A DNA stretch of 64,000 nt from Pseudomonas sp. CAN1. GTDB taxonomy: Bacteria; Pseudomonadota; Gammaproteobacteria; Pseudomonadales; Pseudomonadaceae. This document shows, one piece after another, positions 8,882 to 17,570 of the stretch. The DNA is taken from the NCBI RefSeq assembly GCF_030462585.1, contig NZ_JASMRU010000002.1, positions 434,001 to 498,000 on the forward strand, in the 5' to 3' direction. Position numbers and translations under genes: made by a program. The notes beneath the pieces were generated by a model that worked only from the letters and a program-made list of their open reading frames with translations, was not told the DNA's origin and made no database searches. Each line of letters begins with the position of its first letter. Positions within the stretch are counted from its first letter, which is position 1.

Positions 8882-10366
8882 TTACTGCTGATGCAGCTTC
8901 CACGCATCCCCGTGGGGAGCGGTGCCCTTGTCGTACGGGCGGAACAGGGTCATGTAGGCCAGGCCCAGCAGGATCACGATGCCGCCGACCAGGATGATCC
9001 CGTAGTTCAGGTACCAGGGCGCATCCGGCGTACGCGGCCAGGACATGTTGATGATCGCCAGCACGCCGTACGTCAGCGCCAGGACGTTCACGATCCAGCC
9101 CCAGTTGCCCAGGGTGAAGGCGCCGCTCGGCTTCCAGCCGCGCAGACGGGCGAACAGGGCGCCGCCGACGATCATCTGGAACGACAGGTAGATGCCAATG
9201 GCGGCGAAGCTCACCACCATGGCGATGGCGTTCTGCAGGTAGAAGCCGGCGCAGACGATCACCGACGGAATCACGCCGCAGGCGATCAGCGCTGCCACCG
9301 GCACGTGGGTGTTGGGCGACAGGCGCTTGAGCAGACCGCTGCCCATCACCATCTCATCGCGGGCGTAGGAGTACAGCAGGCGGCTGGCGGCGGCCTGCAG
9401 GCTGAGCACGCAGGAGACGAAGGAGACGATGATCACCGCCATCACCAGGCGCGCGCCGGTCACGCCGAAGGCGTTGTCGAGGATGGTGGTCATCGGGTCC
9501 TTGTCGGCGCCGGAGATCACGGCCTGCATATCCGGTACCGCGAGGATCAGCGCGAGGGCGGCGAAGATCGCCGCGCCGCCGCCGATCCAGATGGTCATGC
9601 GCATGGCCTTGGGAATGCGCCGGCTGGGGTTCGGGGTTTCCTCGGCGACGTCACCGCAGGCCTCGAAGCCGTAGTAGAGGAACATGCCGGCCAGCGAAGC
9701 GGTGAGGAACGCCGGCCAGTAGCTGCCGTCGATACGGATGTCGAAGCTGTTGAACAGCACCGAGAACGGCTGGTGACGCTCGAAGATCAGCAGGTAGGTG
9801 CCGATCACCAGTGCGCCGAGCAGCTCGCAGATGAAGCCGAACATCGCCACGCGGGCCAGCAGCTTGGTGCCGGAGAGGTTGAGCAGGGTGGCGATCACCG
9901 TCAGCGCCAGGGCGACGAAGGTGTTGGTCACCGGCGTGGATTCGAAGCCGAGCAGCGTGGCGATGTACGGGCCGGCACCCAGGGCCACGGCGGCGATGGT
10001 CACGCACAGCGACACCGAGTAGAGCCAGCCGACCATCCACGCCCAGCGCTTGCCCACCAGGCGCCGGGCCCAGGGATAGACGCCGCCGGAGATGGGGAAC
10101 TGCGAAACCACTTCGCAGAAGATCAGGCACACCAGCATCTGCCCGATGCCCACCAGCAGGTAGGACCAGAACATCGGCGGGCCGCCGGCGGCCAGGCACA
10201 GGCCGAACAGGGTGTACACGCCGACCACCGGCGAGAGGTAGGTGAAGCCCAGGGCGAAGTTCTGCCAGAGGGTCATGCTGCGTTGGAAGTTGGAGGTGTA
10301 GCCCAGCGCGCGGAGTTGCTCCGCGTCGCGGTCCAGGGCGGCGCCTGGCTGGGTCGAGCTGTTCAT
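8882..10366 (-). CDS. APC-family amino acid/polyamine permease
   Basis: A 494-residue inner-membrane transporter with about 12 hydrophobic segments. The start at MNSSTQPG (10366) is preceded by AGGA; an in-frame start 39 bases upstream would add an unlikely basic tail. The N-terminal FALGFTYLSPVVGVYTLFG and the CGDVAEETPNPSRRIPKA segment after TM6 are typical of the APC superfamily (GABA/choline/polyamine-type permeases). It lies downstream of, and in the same direction as, the aldehyde dehydrogenase gene, so it probably imports a substrate such as putrescine, GABA or a related amine (inference). Confidence 0.88.
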   Translation of the reverse strand: MNSSTQPGAALDRDAEQLRALGYTSNFQRSMTLWQNFALGFTYLSPVVGVYTLFGLCLAAGGPPMFWSYLLVGIGQMLVCLIFCEVVSQFPISGGVYPWARRLVGKRWAWMVGWLYSVSLCVTIAAVALGAGPYIATLLGFESTPVTNTFVALALTVIATLLNLSGTKLLARVAMFGFICELLGALVIGTYLLIFERHQPFSVLFNSFDIRIDGSYWPAFLTASLAGMFLYYGFEACGDVAEETPNPSRRIPKAMRMTIWIGGGAAIFAALALILAVPDMQAVISGADKDPMTTILDNAFGVTGARLVMAVIIVSFVSCVLSLQAAASRLLYSYARDEMVMGSGLLKRLSPNTHVPVAALIACGVIPSVIVCAGFYLQNAIAMVVSFAAIGIYLSFQMIVGGALFARLRGWKPSGAFTLGNWGWIVNVLALTYGVLAIINMSWPRTPDAPWYLNYGIILVGGIVILLGLAYMTLFRPYDKGTAPHGDAWKLHQQ

Positions 10367-10497
10367 CGTGGGAGTCCTGTGTGAGGTTTTCGCGTCGGCA
10401 GCCAATCGGGTGCAACGGAAAGCGTTGTTGTTATTGTTCGGCGCGCGGGGTCAGCCGCACGCCGTCTTGCTCCAAACCTCTCGTTTTCCGGATCGCG

Positions 10498-11991
10498 TTA
10501 CAGCTTGATCCAGGTCGCCTTCAGCTCGGTGTACTTGTCGAAGGCGTGCAGCGACTTGTCACGGCCGTTGCCCGACTGCTTGAAGCCGCCGAAGGGCGCG
10601 GTCATGTCGCCGCCGTCGTACATGTTCACCCACACGCTACCAGCGCGCAGGGCGCGGGCGGTGAGGTGGGCCTTGGAGATGTCGCGGGTCCAGACCGCCG
10701 CCGCCAGCCCGTACTGGGTGTCGTTGGCGATGCGGATGGCTTCCTCGGCGTCCTCGAACTCGATGACCGAGAGCACCGGGCCGAAGATTTCCTCGCGGGC
10801 GATCTTCATCGCGTTGCTCACGCCGTCGAACAGGGTCGGCTCGACGTAGGTGCCGCCGGTTTCTTCCAGCACGCGCTTGCCGCCGGTGAGGATCTTCGCG
10901 CCTTCGTCCTGGCCGGCCTGGATGAAGCCCAGCACCTGCTCCAACTGACGACCGTCGACCAGCGCGCCGACGTTGGTTTCCGGGTCCAGCGGGTGGCCGG
11001 CTTTCCAGCCCTTGAGCGCTTCGACCACCAGCGGCAGAAATTTCGCCTTGATCGACTTCTGTACCAGCAGGCGCGAGCCGGCGGTGCACACTTCGCCCTG
11101 GTTGAAGGCGATGGCGGCAGCGGCGGATTCGGCGGCGGCCTGCAGGTCCGGCGCGTCCTCGAAGACGATGTTCGGGCTCTTGCCGCCGGCTTCCAGCCAG
11201 ACGCGCTTCATGTTCGATTCGCCGGCGTAGACCATCAGTTGCTTGGCGATTTTTGTGGAGCCGGTGAACACCGCGGTGTCCACGTCCATGTGCAGCGCCA
11301 GGGCCTTGCCGACGGTGTGGCCGTAGCCCGGCAGTACGTTCAGCACGCCGGCGGGGATGCCGGCTTCGATGGCCAGCTGGGCGATGCGGATGGCGGTCAG
11401 CGGCGAACGTTCGGAGGGCTTGAGGATCACTGAGTTGCCGGTGGCCAGCGCCGGGCCGAGTTTCCACGCGGCCATCATCAGCGGGAAGTTCCACGGCACG
11501 ATGGCGGCGACCACGCCCACCGGCTCGCGGGTAACCAGGCCAAGCTGGTCGTGGGAGGTGGCGGCCACTTCGTCGTAGACCTTGTCGATGGCCTCGCCGC
11601 TCCAGCGCAGGGAGTCGGCGGCGCCCGGCAGGTCGACATTCAGCGAATCGCCGATGGGCTTGCCCATGTCCAGGGTTTCCAGCAGCGCCAGTTCCTCGGC
11701 GTGCTCTTCCAGCAGGGCGGCGAAGCGGATCATCACGGCCTTGCGGGTGGCCGGCGCTTCCCGCGACCAGACGCCGGAATCGAAGGTGCTGCGGGCGCTC
11801 TGCACGGCGCGCTCGGCGTCGGCTTCATCGCAACTGGCGACCTTGGCCAGCAGGCGGCCGTCCACCGGGCTGATGCAGTCGAAGGTTTCGCCGGAGGCGG
11901 CGGCAAGGTACTCGCCCTGGATGAAGGCACGGCCCTCGATCTTCAGGGCCTTGGCGCGGGCTTCCCATTCGGCGCGGGTTGGCTGGCTCAT
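10498..11991 (-). CDS. pauC: aldehyde dehydrogenase, PauC/PuuC (KauB) type
   Basis: A 497-residue NAD(P)-dependent aldehyde dehydrogenase. The ATG at 11991 follows a GAGGAG ribosome site. The catalytic Asn168 is in VPWNFP, Glu267 in LEAGGKSPN and the nucleophile Cys302 in GEVCTAGSR. The N-terminal IEGRAFIQGEYLAAASGETF and SPVDGRLLAKVASCDEADAE are the pattern I know for the Pseudomonas enzyme acting on gamma-glutamyl-aminobutyraldehyde and similar omega-aminoaldehydes in polyamine breakdown. It is upstream of an APC permease and divergent from a GntR regulator. The enzyme class is certain; the substrate and symbol are less so. Confidence 0.85.
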   Translation of the reverse strand: MSQPTRAEWEARAKALKIEGRAFIQGEYLAAASGETFDCISPVDGRLLAKVASCDEADAERAVQSARSTFDSGVWSREAPATRKAVMIRFAALLEEHAEELALLETLDMGKPIGDSLNVDLPGAADSLRWSGEAIDKVYDEVAATSHDQLGLVTREPVGVVAAIVPWNFPLMMAAWKLGPALATGNSVILKPSERSPLTAIRIAQLAIEAGIPAGVLNVLPGYGHTVGKALALHMDVDTAVFTGSTKIAKQLMVYAGESNMKRVWLEAGGKSPNIVFEDAPDLQAAAESAAAAIAFNQGEVCTAGSRLLVQKSIKAKFLPLVVEALKGWKAGHPLDPETNVGALVDGRQLEQVLGFIQAGQDEGAKILTGGKRVLEETGGTYVEPTLFDGVSNAMKIAREEIFGPVLSVIEFEDAEEAIRIANDTQYGLAAAVWTRDISKAHLTARALRAGSVWVNMYDGGDMTAPFGGFKQSGNGRDKSLHAFDKYTELKATWIKL

Positions 11992-12286
11992 GCGTATCGC
12001 TCCTCGTTGTTGCTGTTGTTGGCGGAGACGGCCTGCGGACCGTCGCTGGCAAATACATTTGAAACCATATCTTATGTTTTTGCGGTTGCCAATACAGGTC
12101 GAAAAATGAACGTTTGAAAGGGCTTTTCGTGGCAAAAGACCTTGCTGAAAGTGCGGAAAGCGATTTTAAAATATGGAGACATAGTTTTTGCGAAGCCGCA
12201 GCCGGGCTAGTCGGTAGACTTCGCTATCAACCCAGGAACAGGAATTTGCCGCGCAGGAAGCGTCCGCGCTCCGCGCATTGCCGCCT
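11992..12286. promoter_or_regulatory. divergent control region with two candidate operators
   Basis: The 295-base gap between the aldehyde dehydrogenase (minus) and the GntR regulator (plus). It is clearly AT-richer than its surroundings. Two interrupted palindromes stand out: CATA-TCT-TATG at 12066-12076 and TATG-GAGA-CATA at 12172-12183. Each is followed by a GTTTTTGCG-like stretch. They are candidate binding sites for the adjacent regulator; function is inferred from position only. Confidence 0.45.
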
Positions 12287-13033
12287 ATGAACGAATTCAG
12301 GAAAGTCCGCCCCGCCAGCTTCATGCGCCTGCGCCAGGAAGGGCGCACCGAGGAGGTCGCGCGCCGGCTGGTGGAGATGGTCGACCTCGGCCTCTACGCC
12401 GAAGGCGAGCAACTGCCCAGTGAAAGCGAGCTGGCCATGCAGTTCGGCGTCGCCACCGTGACCCTGCGCGATGCCCTGGCGGAGCTGCGCGAGCGCGGGG
12501 TGATCGAGACCCGGCGCGGGCGCAATGGCGGCAGCTTCGTCTGCTCGCCGCAGCACAGCTCCGAAGACGCCCTGCTGGGGCAGCTGCGCCAGATGAGCGC
12601 GCTGGAGCTGCGTGACCTGGGTGACGAGCATGTCGCCATCGCCGGAGCTGCCGCGCGGCTCGCGGCGCAGCGCTCCACCTCCGACGAACAGGCACGCATC
12701 GCTCAGTACCTCGACGCGCTGGCGAACGCCACGACCCGGCAGGAACAGCGCCGCGCCGACGCGCGCTTTCATATCGAGATTGCCGTCGCCGCCCAGTCCG
12801 TGCGCCTGACCCATGCGGAAACGCGCCTGCAGGCGGAAATCGGCGAATGGCTGTGGCTGCCGGTGGATGGTTTCCCTGGCGCAGCGATCATCGTGCAGGA
12901 ACACCGCGCCATTCTCGAAGCCATCAGTGTCGGTGACTCGAACCTGGCTGGCGCGTTGGCCGAGGCCCATGTCACCCGTGGCATCAAGCGGCTGATCAAC
13001 CTGCGCCTGAGCCTGCTGGCCGACGACGGCTGA
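12287..13033 (+). CDS. GntR-family (FadR/FCD-type) transcriptional regulator
   Basis: A 248-residue regulator if read from the ATG at 12287; a TTG 9 bases upstream is also possible and neither has a strong ribosome site. The winged helix-turn-helix is in residues 20-80 (YAEGEQLPSESELAMQFGVATVTLRDALAELRERGVIETRRGRNGG). The C-terminal half is all-helical with several His residues, as in FCD effector-binding domains. It is divergent from the aldehyde dehydrogenase/permease pair and most likely controls it, with an amine or its oxidation product as effector (inference). Confidence 0.9.
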   Translation: MNEFRKVRPASFMRLRQEGRTEEVARRLVEMVDLGLYAEGEQLPSESELAMQFGVATVTLRDALAELRERGVIETRRGRNGGSFVCSPQHSSEDALLGQLRQMSALELRDLGDEHVAIAGAAARLAAQRSTSDEQARIAQYLDALANATTRQEQRRADARFHIEIAVAAQSVRLTHAETRLQAEIGEWLWLPVDGFPGAAIIVQEHRAILEAISVGDSNLAGALAEAHVTRGIKRLINLRLSLLADDG

Positions 13034-13139
13034 CTGGCACAGCGCTTGCTGCTTTCCCGACGCGTCCGGAAGGGCGCAGGCAACGACTCACCGTGGGCCT
13101 CTCTGGCCTGCGCGATAACAAGAACAGCGAGGCCCGGTC

Positions 13140-13895
13140 ATGTCCATCGAACACCCCACGGATGAACTTCAGCACTGCGCCGAGCGCATCGACGCTTCCA
13201 TCCGTAACGTTTTCCAGCGTCTCGACGAGCTGGCCGGCGATGTCGTGGCGATCTGGCGCACGCTGGCGGAGGAGGGCAAGCGCCCGTCCTCGAAGGACCT
13301 CGGCGTACTGCGTCCGCGCATCCAGCACGACCTCACCGATGACGGCACGCGCCTGCACGGCACCGGCGTGGTGATCGAACCGGGCGAACTGGCCGACCAG
13401 GAGATGTACCTGGAGTGGTGGTACCACGGCCGCGGCGACAAGGTCGTGCCCATGAGCCTGAACTTCAACCGGCGCAGCGAGAGCTTCTACAACTACCTCA
13501 ACATGCCGTGGTTCTCCCGTCCGCGCGCCAGCGGGCAACCCTCGGTGGTCGGGCCCTTCGTCGACCTCTACGGCACCGACCTGTACATCCTCGCCTTCTC
13601 GGTGCCGATCCAGGTGGACGGTCGTTTCATCGGCGTCGCCGCCGCCGACATCGCCTTGCATGAATTCGAAGGCGTGCTGCTGGGCAGCCTGATGCAGATG
13701 GGCCACGAGGCACTGGTGGTCAACGGGGAAGGTCGTGTGGTTGCGGCGAATACCGCCAACTGGTTCACCGGCGACCTCGCCCGGCGCACCCTGGGGCGTG
13801 ATGCGCAGGGACGCGAGCAGGAGCTGGCAGCGTCGTTCTCGCACTGGGCAGTCATTGAACGACCGCTGAACCGCCGCCTTGCCGGTGCTGCCTGA
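13140..13895 (+). CDS. stand-alone Cache (PDC-like) sensor-domain protein
   Basis: A 251-residue protein with a short helical N-terminus and then a Cache/PDC-like ligand-binding fold: YLEWWYHG, SFYNYLNMPWFSRPRASG, VVGPFVDLYGTDLYILAFSVPI and GVAAADIAL are the usual strand and loop elements. Unusually there is no signal peptide, no membrane helix and no kinase, GGDEF or chemotaxis output domain. It may work as a cytoplasmic ligand-binding partner. It follows the GntR regulator by about 100 bases, in the same direction, so it could sense the same metabolite; this is inference. Confidence 0.75.
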   Translation: MSIEHPTDELQHCAERIDASIRNVFQRLDELAGDVVAIWRTLAEEGKRPSSKDLGVLRPRIQHDLTDDGTRLHGTGVVIEPGELADQEMYLEWWYHGRGDKVVPMSLNFNRRSESFYNYLNMPWFSRPRASGQPSVVGPFVDLYGTDLYILAFSVPIQVDGRFIGVAAADIALHEFEGVLLGSLMQMGHEALVVNGEGRVVAANTANWFTGDLARRTLGRDAQGREQELAASFSHWAVIERPLNRRLAGAA

Positions 13896-13956
13896 GGCTG
13901 CCAAACGCGAAGTAAACGGCTAGGCTAGGGCGGTTCCCTCATCGACGGATACCGCC

Positions 13957-14628
13957 ATGAGCCAGTCGCTCGACACCCTCTCCGACTTCGAACCCCTGAG
14001 TGCAACGGATGCCCGCGTTCTCGGGTGCCTGATCGAAAAGCAGCTCACCACACCCGAAGCCTACCCGCTGACCCTCAACGCCCTGGTCACCGCGTGCAAC
14101 CAGAAGACCAGCCGCGACCCGGTGATGAACCTCACCCCCGGCCAGGTCGGCCAGTCCCTGCGCCACCTGGAAGGGCGCGAGATGACCCGCCTGGTCATGG
14201 GCAGCCGCGCCGACCGCTGGGAGCAGCGGCTGGACAAGGCGCTGGAGCTGGTCAAGCCGCAGGTCATCCTGCTCGGCCTGCTGTTCCTGCGCGGCCCGCA
14301 GACTCTCAACGAGCTGCTCACCCGCAGCCAGCGCATGCACGACTTCGATGACACCGAGGAAGTCCGCCACCAGCTCGAGCGCCTCGCCGGCCGTGGTATG
14401 GCCGTGCAACTGGATCGCCAGGCCGGCCAGCGCGAAGACCGCTACATGCACCTGCTGGGCACCGAGGAAGACCGTGAGGCTGCCATTGCCGCCAGCGGTA
14501 GCCGCGCTTCCAGCGAACGCAGCGACGGCGGTGGCCAGGACGAAGGGCGCCTGGTCGAACTGGAAGCCCGCATCGCCGCCCTGGAGGAGCGCCTGGCGCT
14601 GCTGGAACTGGGCGTATCACGAGACTGA
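13957..14628 (+). CDS. yceH: YceH-family (DUF480/UPF0502) protein
   Basis: A 223-residue cytoplasmic protein. The segments [40 protein letters not shown] and [10 protein letters not shown] are diagnostic of the family, which consists of two winged-helix domains. The C-terminus ends in a coiled coil ([21 protein letters not shown]). The biochemical role of the family is not established; the fold suggests nucleic-acid binding. The length is near the usual 215-225 residues. Confidence 0.92.
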   Translation: MSQSLDTLSDFEPLSATDARVLGCLIEKQLTTPEAYPLTLNALVTACNQKTSRDPVMNLTPGQVGQSLRHLEGREMTRLVMGSRADRWEQRLDKALELVKPQVILLGLLFLRGPQTLNELLTRSQRMHDFDDTEEVRHQLERLAGRGMAVQLDRQAGQREDRYMHLLGTEEDREAAIAASGSRASSERSDGGGQDEGRLVELEARIAALEERLALLELGVSRD

Positions 14629-14735
14629 GAATGCGTGCGCGCAGCTCGACCCAGGTCAATCTGCGCACTGCTAATTCAGCGTTAAGATTTGCCGCCGATA
14701 GTCAGGCTAGATCCTCGCTGCCCCCGGAGCGCCCC

Positions 14736-15038
14736 ATGAGTCGTAAACCCTCCCAGGCCCAGCTGAACGCCGTGCTCAGCCAGCTCACGGAAACCGACTT
14801 CAAGTCCATCGCCGACCTCGCCGGCCCGCGCGAGGCGAACCTGTTCGCCATCCGCGAGCTGTTCCGCCAGGGGCTGATCAAGGGAGTGCTGATCGATGAT
14901 CCCTTCGGCGCCGAGGATGAGGAGGGGGCGCTGCTGTGCAATGCAGAGCGGTTGCGGTTGCGCAAACCTTGCGTGGAAAGAGTGATGGATGAGCAAACCG
15001 AACCGCTGATGCCGCGGCTGGGCTTTCTGACGCTCTAG
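14736..15038 (+). CDS. small conserved-looking hypothetical protein
   Basis: A 100-residue protein; the ATG at 14736 lies 6 bases after GGAGC. It is mostly helical (SQAQLNAVLSQLTETDFKSIADLAGPREANLFAIRELFRQG) with an acidic loop (DDPFGAEDEEGALL) and two Cys. I do not recognise a family. It is followed by a hairpin terminator. The codon use matches the neighbours, which supports a real gene. Confidence 0.7.
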   Translation: MSRKPSQAQLNAVLSQLTETDFKSIADLAGPREANLFAIRELFRQGLIKGVLIDDPFGAEDEEGALLCNAERLRLRKPCVERVMDEQTEPLMPRLGFLTL

Positions 15039-15056
15039 GCAAATCGCGGGCAAGAA

Positions 15057-15089
15057 AAAAGGCGCTGGGCTTGAGGCGCAGCGCCTTTT
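15057..15089. terminator. terminator between the 100-aa gene and tmRNA
   Basis: An 11-bp stem, AAAAGGCGCTG (15057-15067) with CAGCGCCTTTT (15079-15089), and an 11-base loop. The gene upstream and the minus-strand tmRNA converge here, so it may serve both. Confidence 0.85.
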
Positions 15090-15098
15090 CTTTGGATT

Positions 15099-15456
15099 TG
15101 GTGGAGCCGGGGGGATTTGAACCCCCGTCCGCCAGTTCTCCGCTGTCGGTTCTACATGCTTAGCCATCTCTACTAGGTTAACTCCTCGCGGCCCGAGTGG
15201 CAGGGCGCTTGGAGCGAGCTGTATGAGTTTTAGCCGTTACGTCTACAGCGAACTTGGCGGCGATCCTGTTCTATATGACAGACCTAATCTTCGGGTTTAC
15301 AGGCATCCCCTAGGGTCTGCTAGCGGCACTTAGGCTGCTAGGGCGTAGTTGTCGTCGTTGGCAACTATAAAGTTGTGGCAGCTGATTTACGAGAACTGTC
15401 ACCTACTCGGCATGCCCCTAGAGTTTTGTTACCGGCGTCGAATCCTAATCGGCCCC
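15099..15456 (-). ncRNA. ssrA: tmRNA (transfer-messenger RNA)
   Basis: A 358-base RNA on the minus strand. The 5' end GGGGCCGA (15456) pairs with CGGCTCC before the encoded CCACCA (3' end 15099), making the tRNA-like acceptor stem. The T-arm is GGGGGTTCAAATCCCCC. The internal reading frame gives the tag ANDDNYALAA then TAA, beginning with the resume codon GCC near 15363; this tag is typical of Pseudomonas. With SmpB (encoded at 30757-31236) it rescues stalled ribosomes and marks the nascent peptide for proteolysis. Confidence 0.98.
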
Positions 15457-15492
15457 AAAACCTGTCAAGGTCGGGAGTCATTCTACGGCAAA

Positions 15493-15519
15493 GCCGCCCC
15501 GATAGCCACCCGGGGCGGC
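15493..15519 (-). terminator. hairpin terminator of the DJ-1/Hsp31 gene
   Basis: On the minus strand GCCGCCCCG (15519-15511) pairs with CGGGGCGGC (15501-15493) and is followed by TTT. It lies 11 bases after the Hsp31-like gene and before tmRNA, so it separates the two transcripts. Confidence 0.7.
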
Positions 15520-15530
15520 GCAAGCCGTTG

Positions 15531-16208
15531 TCAGCTCAGGAATTTCAGCACTGCCTCGGCCACGGCCTCGGAGGACGCGGGGTTCTGTCCGGTGATCAGG
15601 CCGCGGTCCACCTCGACGTGGCTCTGCCAGTCCGGGCCCTTGCTGTAGCGGGCGCCGTTGGCCTTGAGCATATCCTGTACGAGGAAGGGCACCACGTCGG
15701 TGAGGCCGACGGCGTCCTCTTCGCTGTTGGAGAAACCGGTGACGTGCCGCCCCTGCACCAGCGGCTGGCCGTCCAGCCCACGCGGATGGCGGAACACCGC
15801 CGGGGCGTGGCAGACGGCGGAGACGGTCTTGCCGCTGGAGTGGAAGGCTTCGATCAGCGCCACCGAGGTGCGGTCCTCGGCCAGGTCCCAGAGCGGGCCG
15901 TGGCCACCGGGGTAGAACACCGCGTCGTAGTCTTCGGCCTTCACTTCGCTGAGCTTCACCGTGCTGGCCAACGCGGCCTGGGCTTCGCTGTCCTGGCGGA
16001 AGCGCTCGGTGGCCGGTGTCTGGGCGTTCGCCTCGTCGCTCTTGGGGTCGAGCGGCGGTTGGCCGCCCTTGGGCGAGGCCAGGGTCAGGCTGGCGCCGGC
16101 ATCCTTGAACACGTAGTAGGGCGCGGCGAACTCCTCGAGCCAGAAGCCGGTTTTCTTGCCGGTGCTGCCGAGCTGGTCGTGGGAGGTCAGGACTACCAGG
16201 ATTTTCAT
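15531..16208 (-). CDS. DJ-1/PfpI superfamily protein, Hsp31-like
   Basis: A 225-residue protein. AGGAG sits seven bases before the ATG at 16208; a GTG 6 bases upstream is too close to that site. The nucleophile elbow is AVCHAPA with Cys133 and His134, and the conserved acid is in GFWLEEFAAPYYVF (Glu25/26). YPGGHGPLWDL carries the oxyanion loop. This layout fits class I glutamine-amidotransferase-like Hsp31 proteins, many of which act as glutathione-independent glyoxalases (glyoxalase III) or protein deglycases. The enzymatic role here is by family only. Confidence 0.88.
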   Translation of the reverse strand: MKILVVLTSHDQLGSTGKKTGFWLEEFAAPYYVFKDAGASLTLASPKGGQPPLDPKSDEANAQTPATERFRQDSEAQAALASTVKLSEVKAEDYDAVFYPGGHGPLWDLAEDRTSVALIEAFHSSGKTVSAVCHAPAVFRHPRGLDGQPLVQGRHVTGFSNSEEDAVGLTDVVPFLVQDMLKANGARYSKGPDWQSHVEVDRGLITGQNPASSEAVAEAVLKFLS

Positions 16209-16295
16209 GCTCACTCCTTCGGCGTATCGCTAGTCGTGCGGCTGCCGCCGAAACGGCAGCCCGGACTGGTCAGTGTAGGCAATACGCCGCCTGCG

Positions 16296-17309
16296 TCAGC
16301 GCGACAGGGTGATACCCAGATAGGCGGCGTACAGCACGCCGTTGAGCAGCAGCACCCAGATCGGCAGGCCGCCGCCGCGCTGGGCGTTGATCCGCAGCCA
16401 GAGCGAGGCGCCGAGGGTGACCAGCACGCCGGTGAGCACTTCGATGCGCGGCTGCCAGGGCGTCAGCAGGATGCCGATGGCGGGCAGCAGGGTGCCCTGG
16501 AAGACCATGGCGCCGCTGATGTTGCCGAAGGCCAGGGTGTCGCGGCTGCGGCGCACCCAGAGGATGCTGTTGATCTTCTCCGGCAGCTCGGTGGCGATGG
16601 GGATGATCAGCAGCGACAGCAGCAGTGCGGAGATGCCGAGGATGTGCGATAGGCCTTCGACGCCGTGGATGAAGCCCTTGGCGCCCAGCACCAGCAGTGC
16701 CAGGCCCAGCAGCAGCTGCAGGAAGATGGTGGCGAGGTTGGTCGGCAGGCCGATGCGCGACAGGTACATGTGGTGGTCGGCTTCGGTGCCGTGGCCGTCT
16801 TCCACCAGGCCCTGCGAGGCGCGGATGGTCAGGGTGATGTAGCCGACGTAGGTGAGCACCAGCAGCACACTGAGGGCAATGCGCACGGACTGCAGCTCAG
16901 CAGGCACGAACATGGCGATGGTGGCGAAGCTGAAGGCGACCAGGAAGAAGTTGAGGTCGCGCTTGAGGCCCGTGCGTTCCGGGCGGATACGCCCGAACAG
17001 ACCGCGGGCGCGCCAGGCGGCGATGGCCATCAGGCAGGTGGACAGCGTCGACAGCATCAGCGGTGCGCCAAGGATGGCGCCGACGCCGACTTCCTCGTTG
17101 AGGGCGGCGTTGCTGGTGCCGGCGAACAGCGCCAGCAGCGGGATCAGGGTTTCTGGCAGGGCGGTGCCGATGGCGGCGAATAGCGAACCGGTGACGCCTT
17201 CGGAGATGCCCAGGCGTTCGCCAAAGTGCTCCAGGGCGTTGGTGAAGAGTTCGGCGGCGATCAGGATCACCAGCAGCATGCCGAGCAGTTCAAGGACGAA
17301 AGTCAGCAT
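16296..17309 (-). CDS. Ca2+/cation antiporter (CaCA family), probably Mn2+-controlled
   Basis: A 337-residue inner-membrane protein with about 10 hydrophobic segments. The start is MLTFVLE (17309), with GGAG upstream; longer in-frame extensions run back into a riboswitch and are not coding. The two alpha-repeats of the family appear as GSLFAAIGTALPETLIPLLAL and LLIIPIATELPEKINSILW with GNISGAMVFQGTLLP. Such proteins exchange Ca2+ or other divalent cations for H+ or Na+. The yybP-ykoY element in its leader argues for Mn2+ export (inference). Confidence 0.9.
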   Translation of the reverse strand: MLTFVLELLGMLLVILIAAELFTNALEHFGERLGISEGVTGSLFAAIGTALPETLIPLLALFAGTSNAALNEEVGVGAILGAPLMLSTLSTCLMAIAAWRARGLFGRIRPERTGLKRDLNFFLVAFSFATIAMFVPAELQSVRIALSVLLVLTYVGYITLTIRASQGLVEDGHGTEADHHMYLSRIGLPTNLATIFLQLLLGLALLVLGAKGFIHGVEGLSHILGISALLLSLLIIPIATELPEKINSILWVRRSRDTLAFGNISGAMVFQGTLLPAIGILLTPWQPRIEVLTGVLVTLGASLWLRINAQRGGGLPIWVLLLNGVLYAAYLGITLSR

Positions 17310-17360
17310 GCGCGCAGCTCCAGAAGGATGGAGCGAAGAGTGGGATGGTGCATCACGGTG

Positions 17361-17524
17361 AAGCTCCCGGCCGGTATAAGTACCCATGACCACGCATCTC
17401 CCCGGCCGTTGCGGAGATCACGTGGTCAAAGGTCTTGCCAGGCAAAGCTGCTGACGACGCCATGGCCTGCGGGCCAAGTGTGTTGACGTCGCCCCCGTCG
17501 CTAAACGGTCGGCTACTCCCCAAT
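17361..17524 (-). promoter_or_regulatory. yybP-ykoY (Mn2+) riboswitch
   Basis: On the minus strand the leader of the cation exchanger shows the conserved yybP-ykoY elements in order: GGGGAGTAGCCG (from 17521), CGTCAACACACTTGG, GGCAAGACCTTTGAC, a closing stem TGACCACG/CGTGGTCA with an inner ATCTCC/GGAGAT pairing, and finally ACCGGCCGGGAG. These are the same blocks I know from the E. coli alx and mntP leaders, where Mn2+ binding raises expression. The exchanger ATG follows about 55 bases later. Confidence 0.9.
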
Positions 17525-17570
17525 GACGCCGCGCATTCTAGCGGATCGGGCGCGTAGCTCAACCCATGTG

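Noticed and set aside
8891-10384. A 497-codon plus-strand frame opposite the APC permease
   Set aside because: Antisense shadow; highly charged and His/Gln-rich product, whereas the minus strand encodes a clear transporter.
15375-16652. A 425-codon plus-strand frame across tmRNA, the DJ-1 gene and the exchanger
   Set aside because: It crosses a structural RNA, a terminator and two minus-strand genes; not a protein gene.
17310-17393. A 28-residue N-terminal extension of the cation exchanger
   Set aside because: The added codons translate part of the riboswitch leader; the ATG at 17309 has its own ribosome site.
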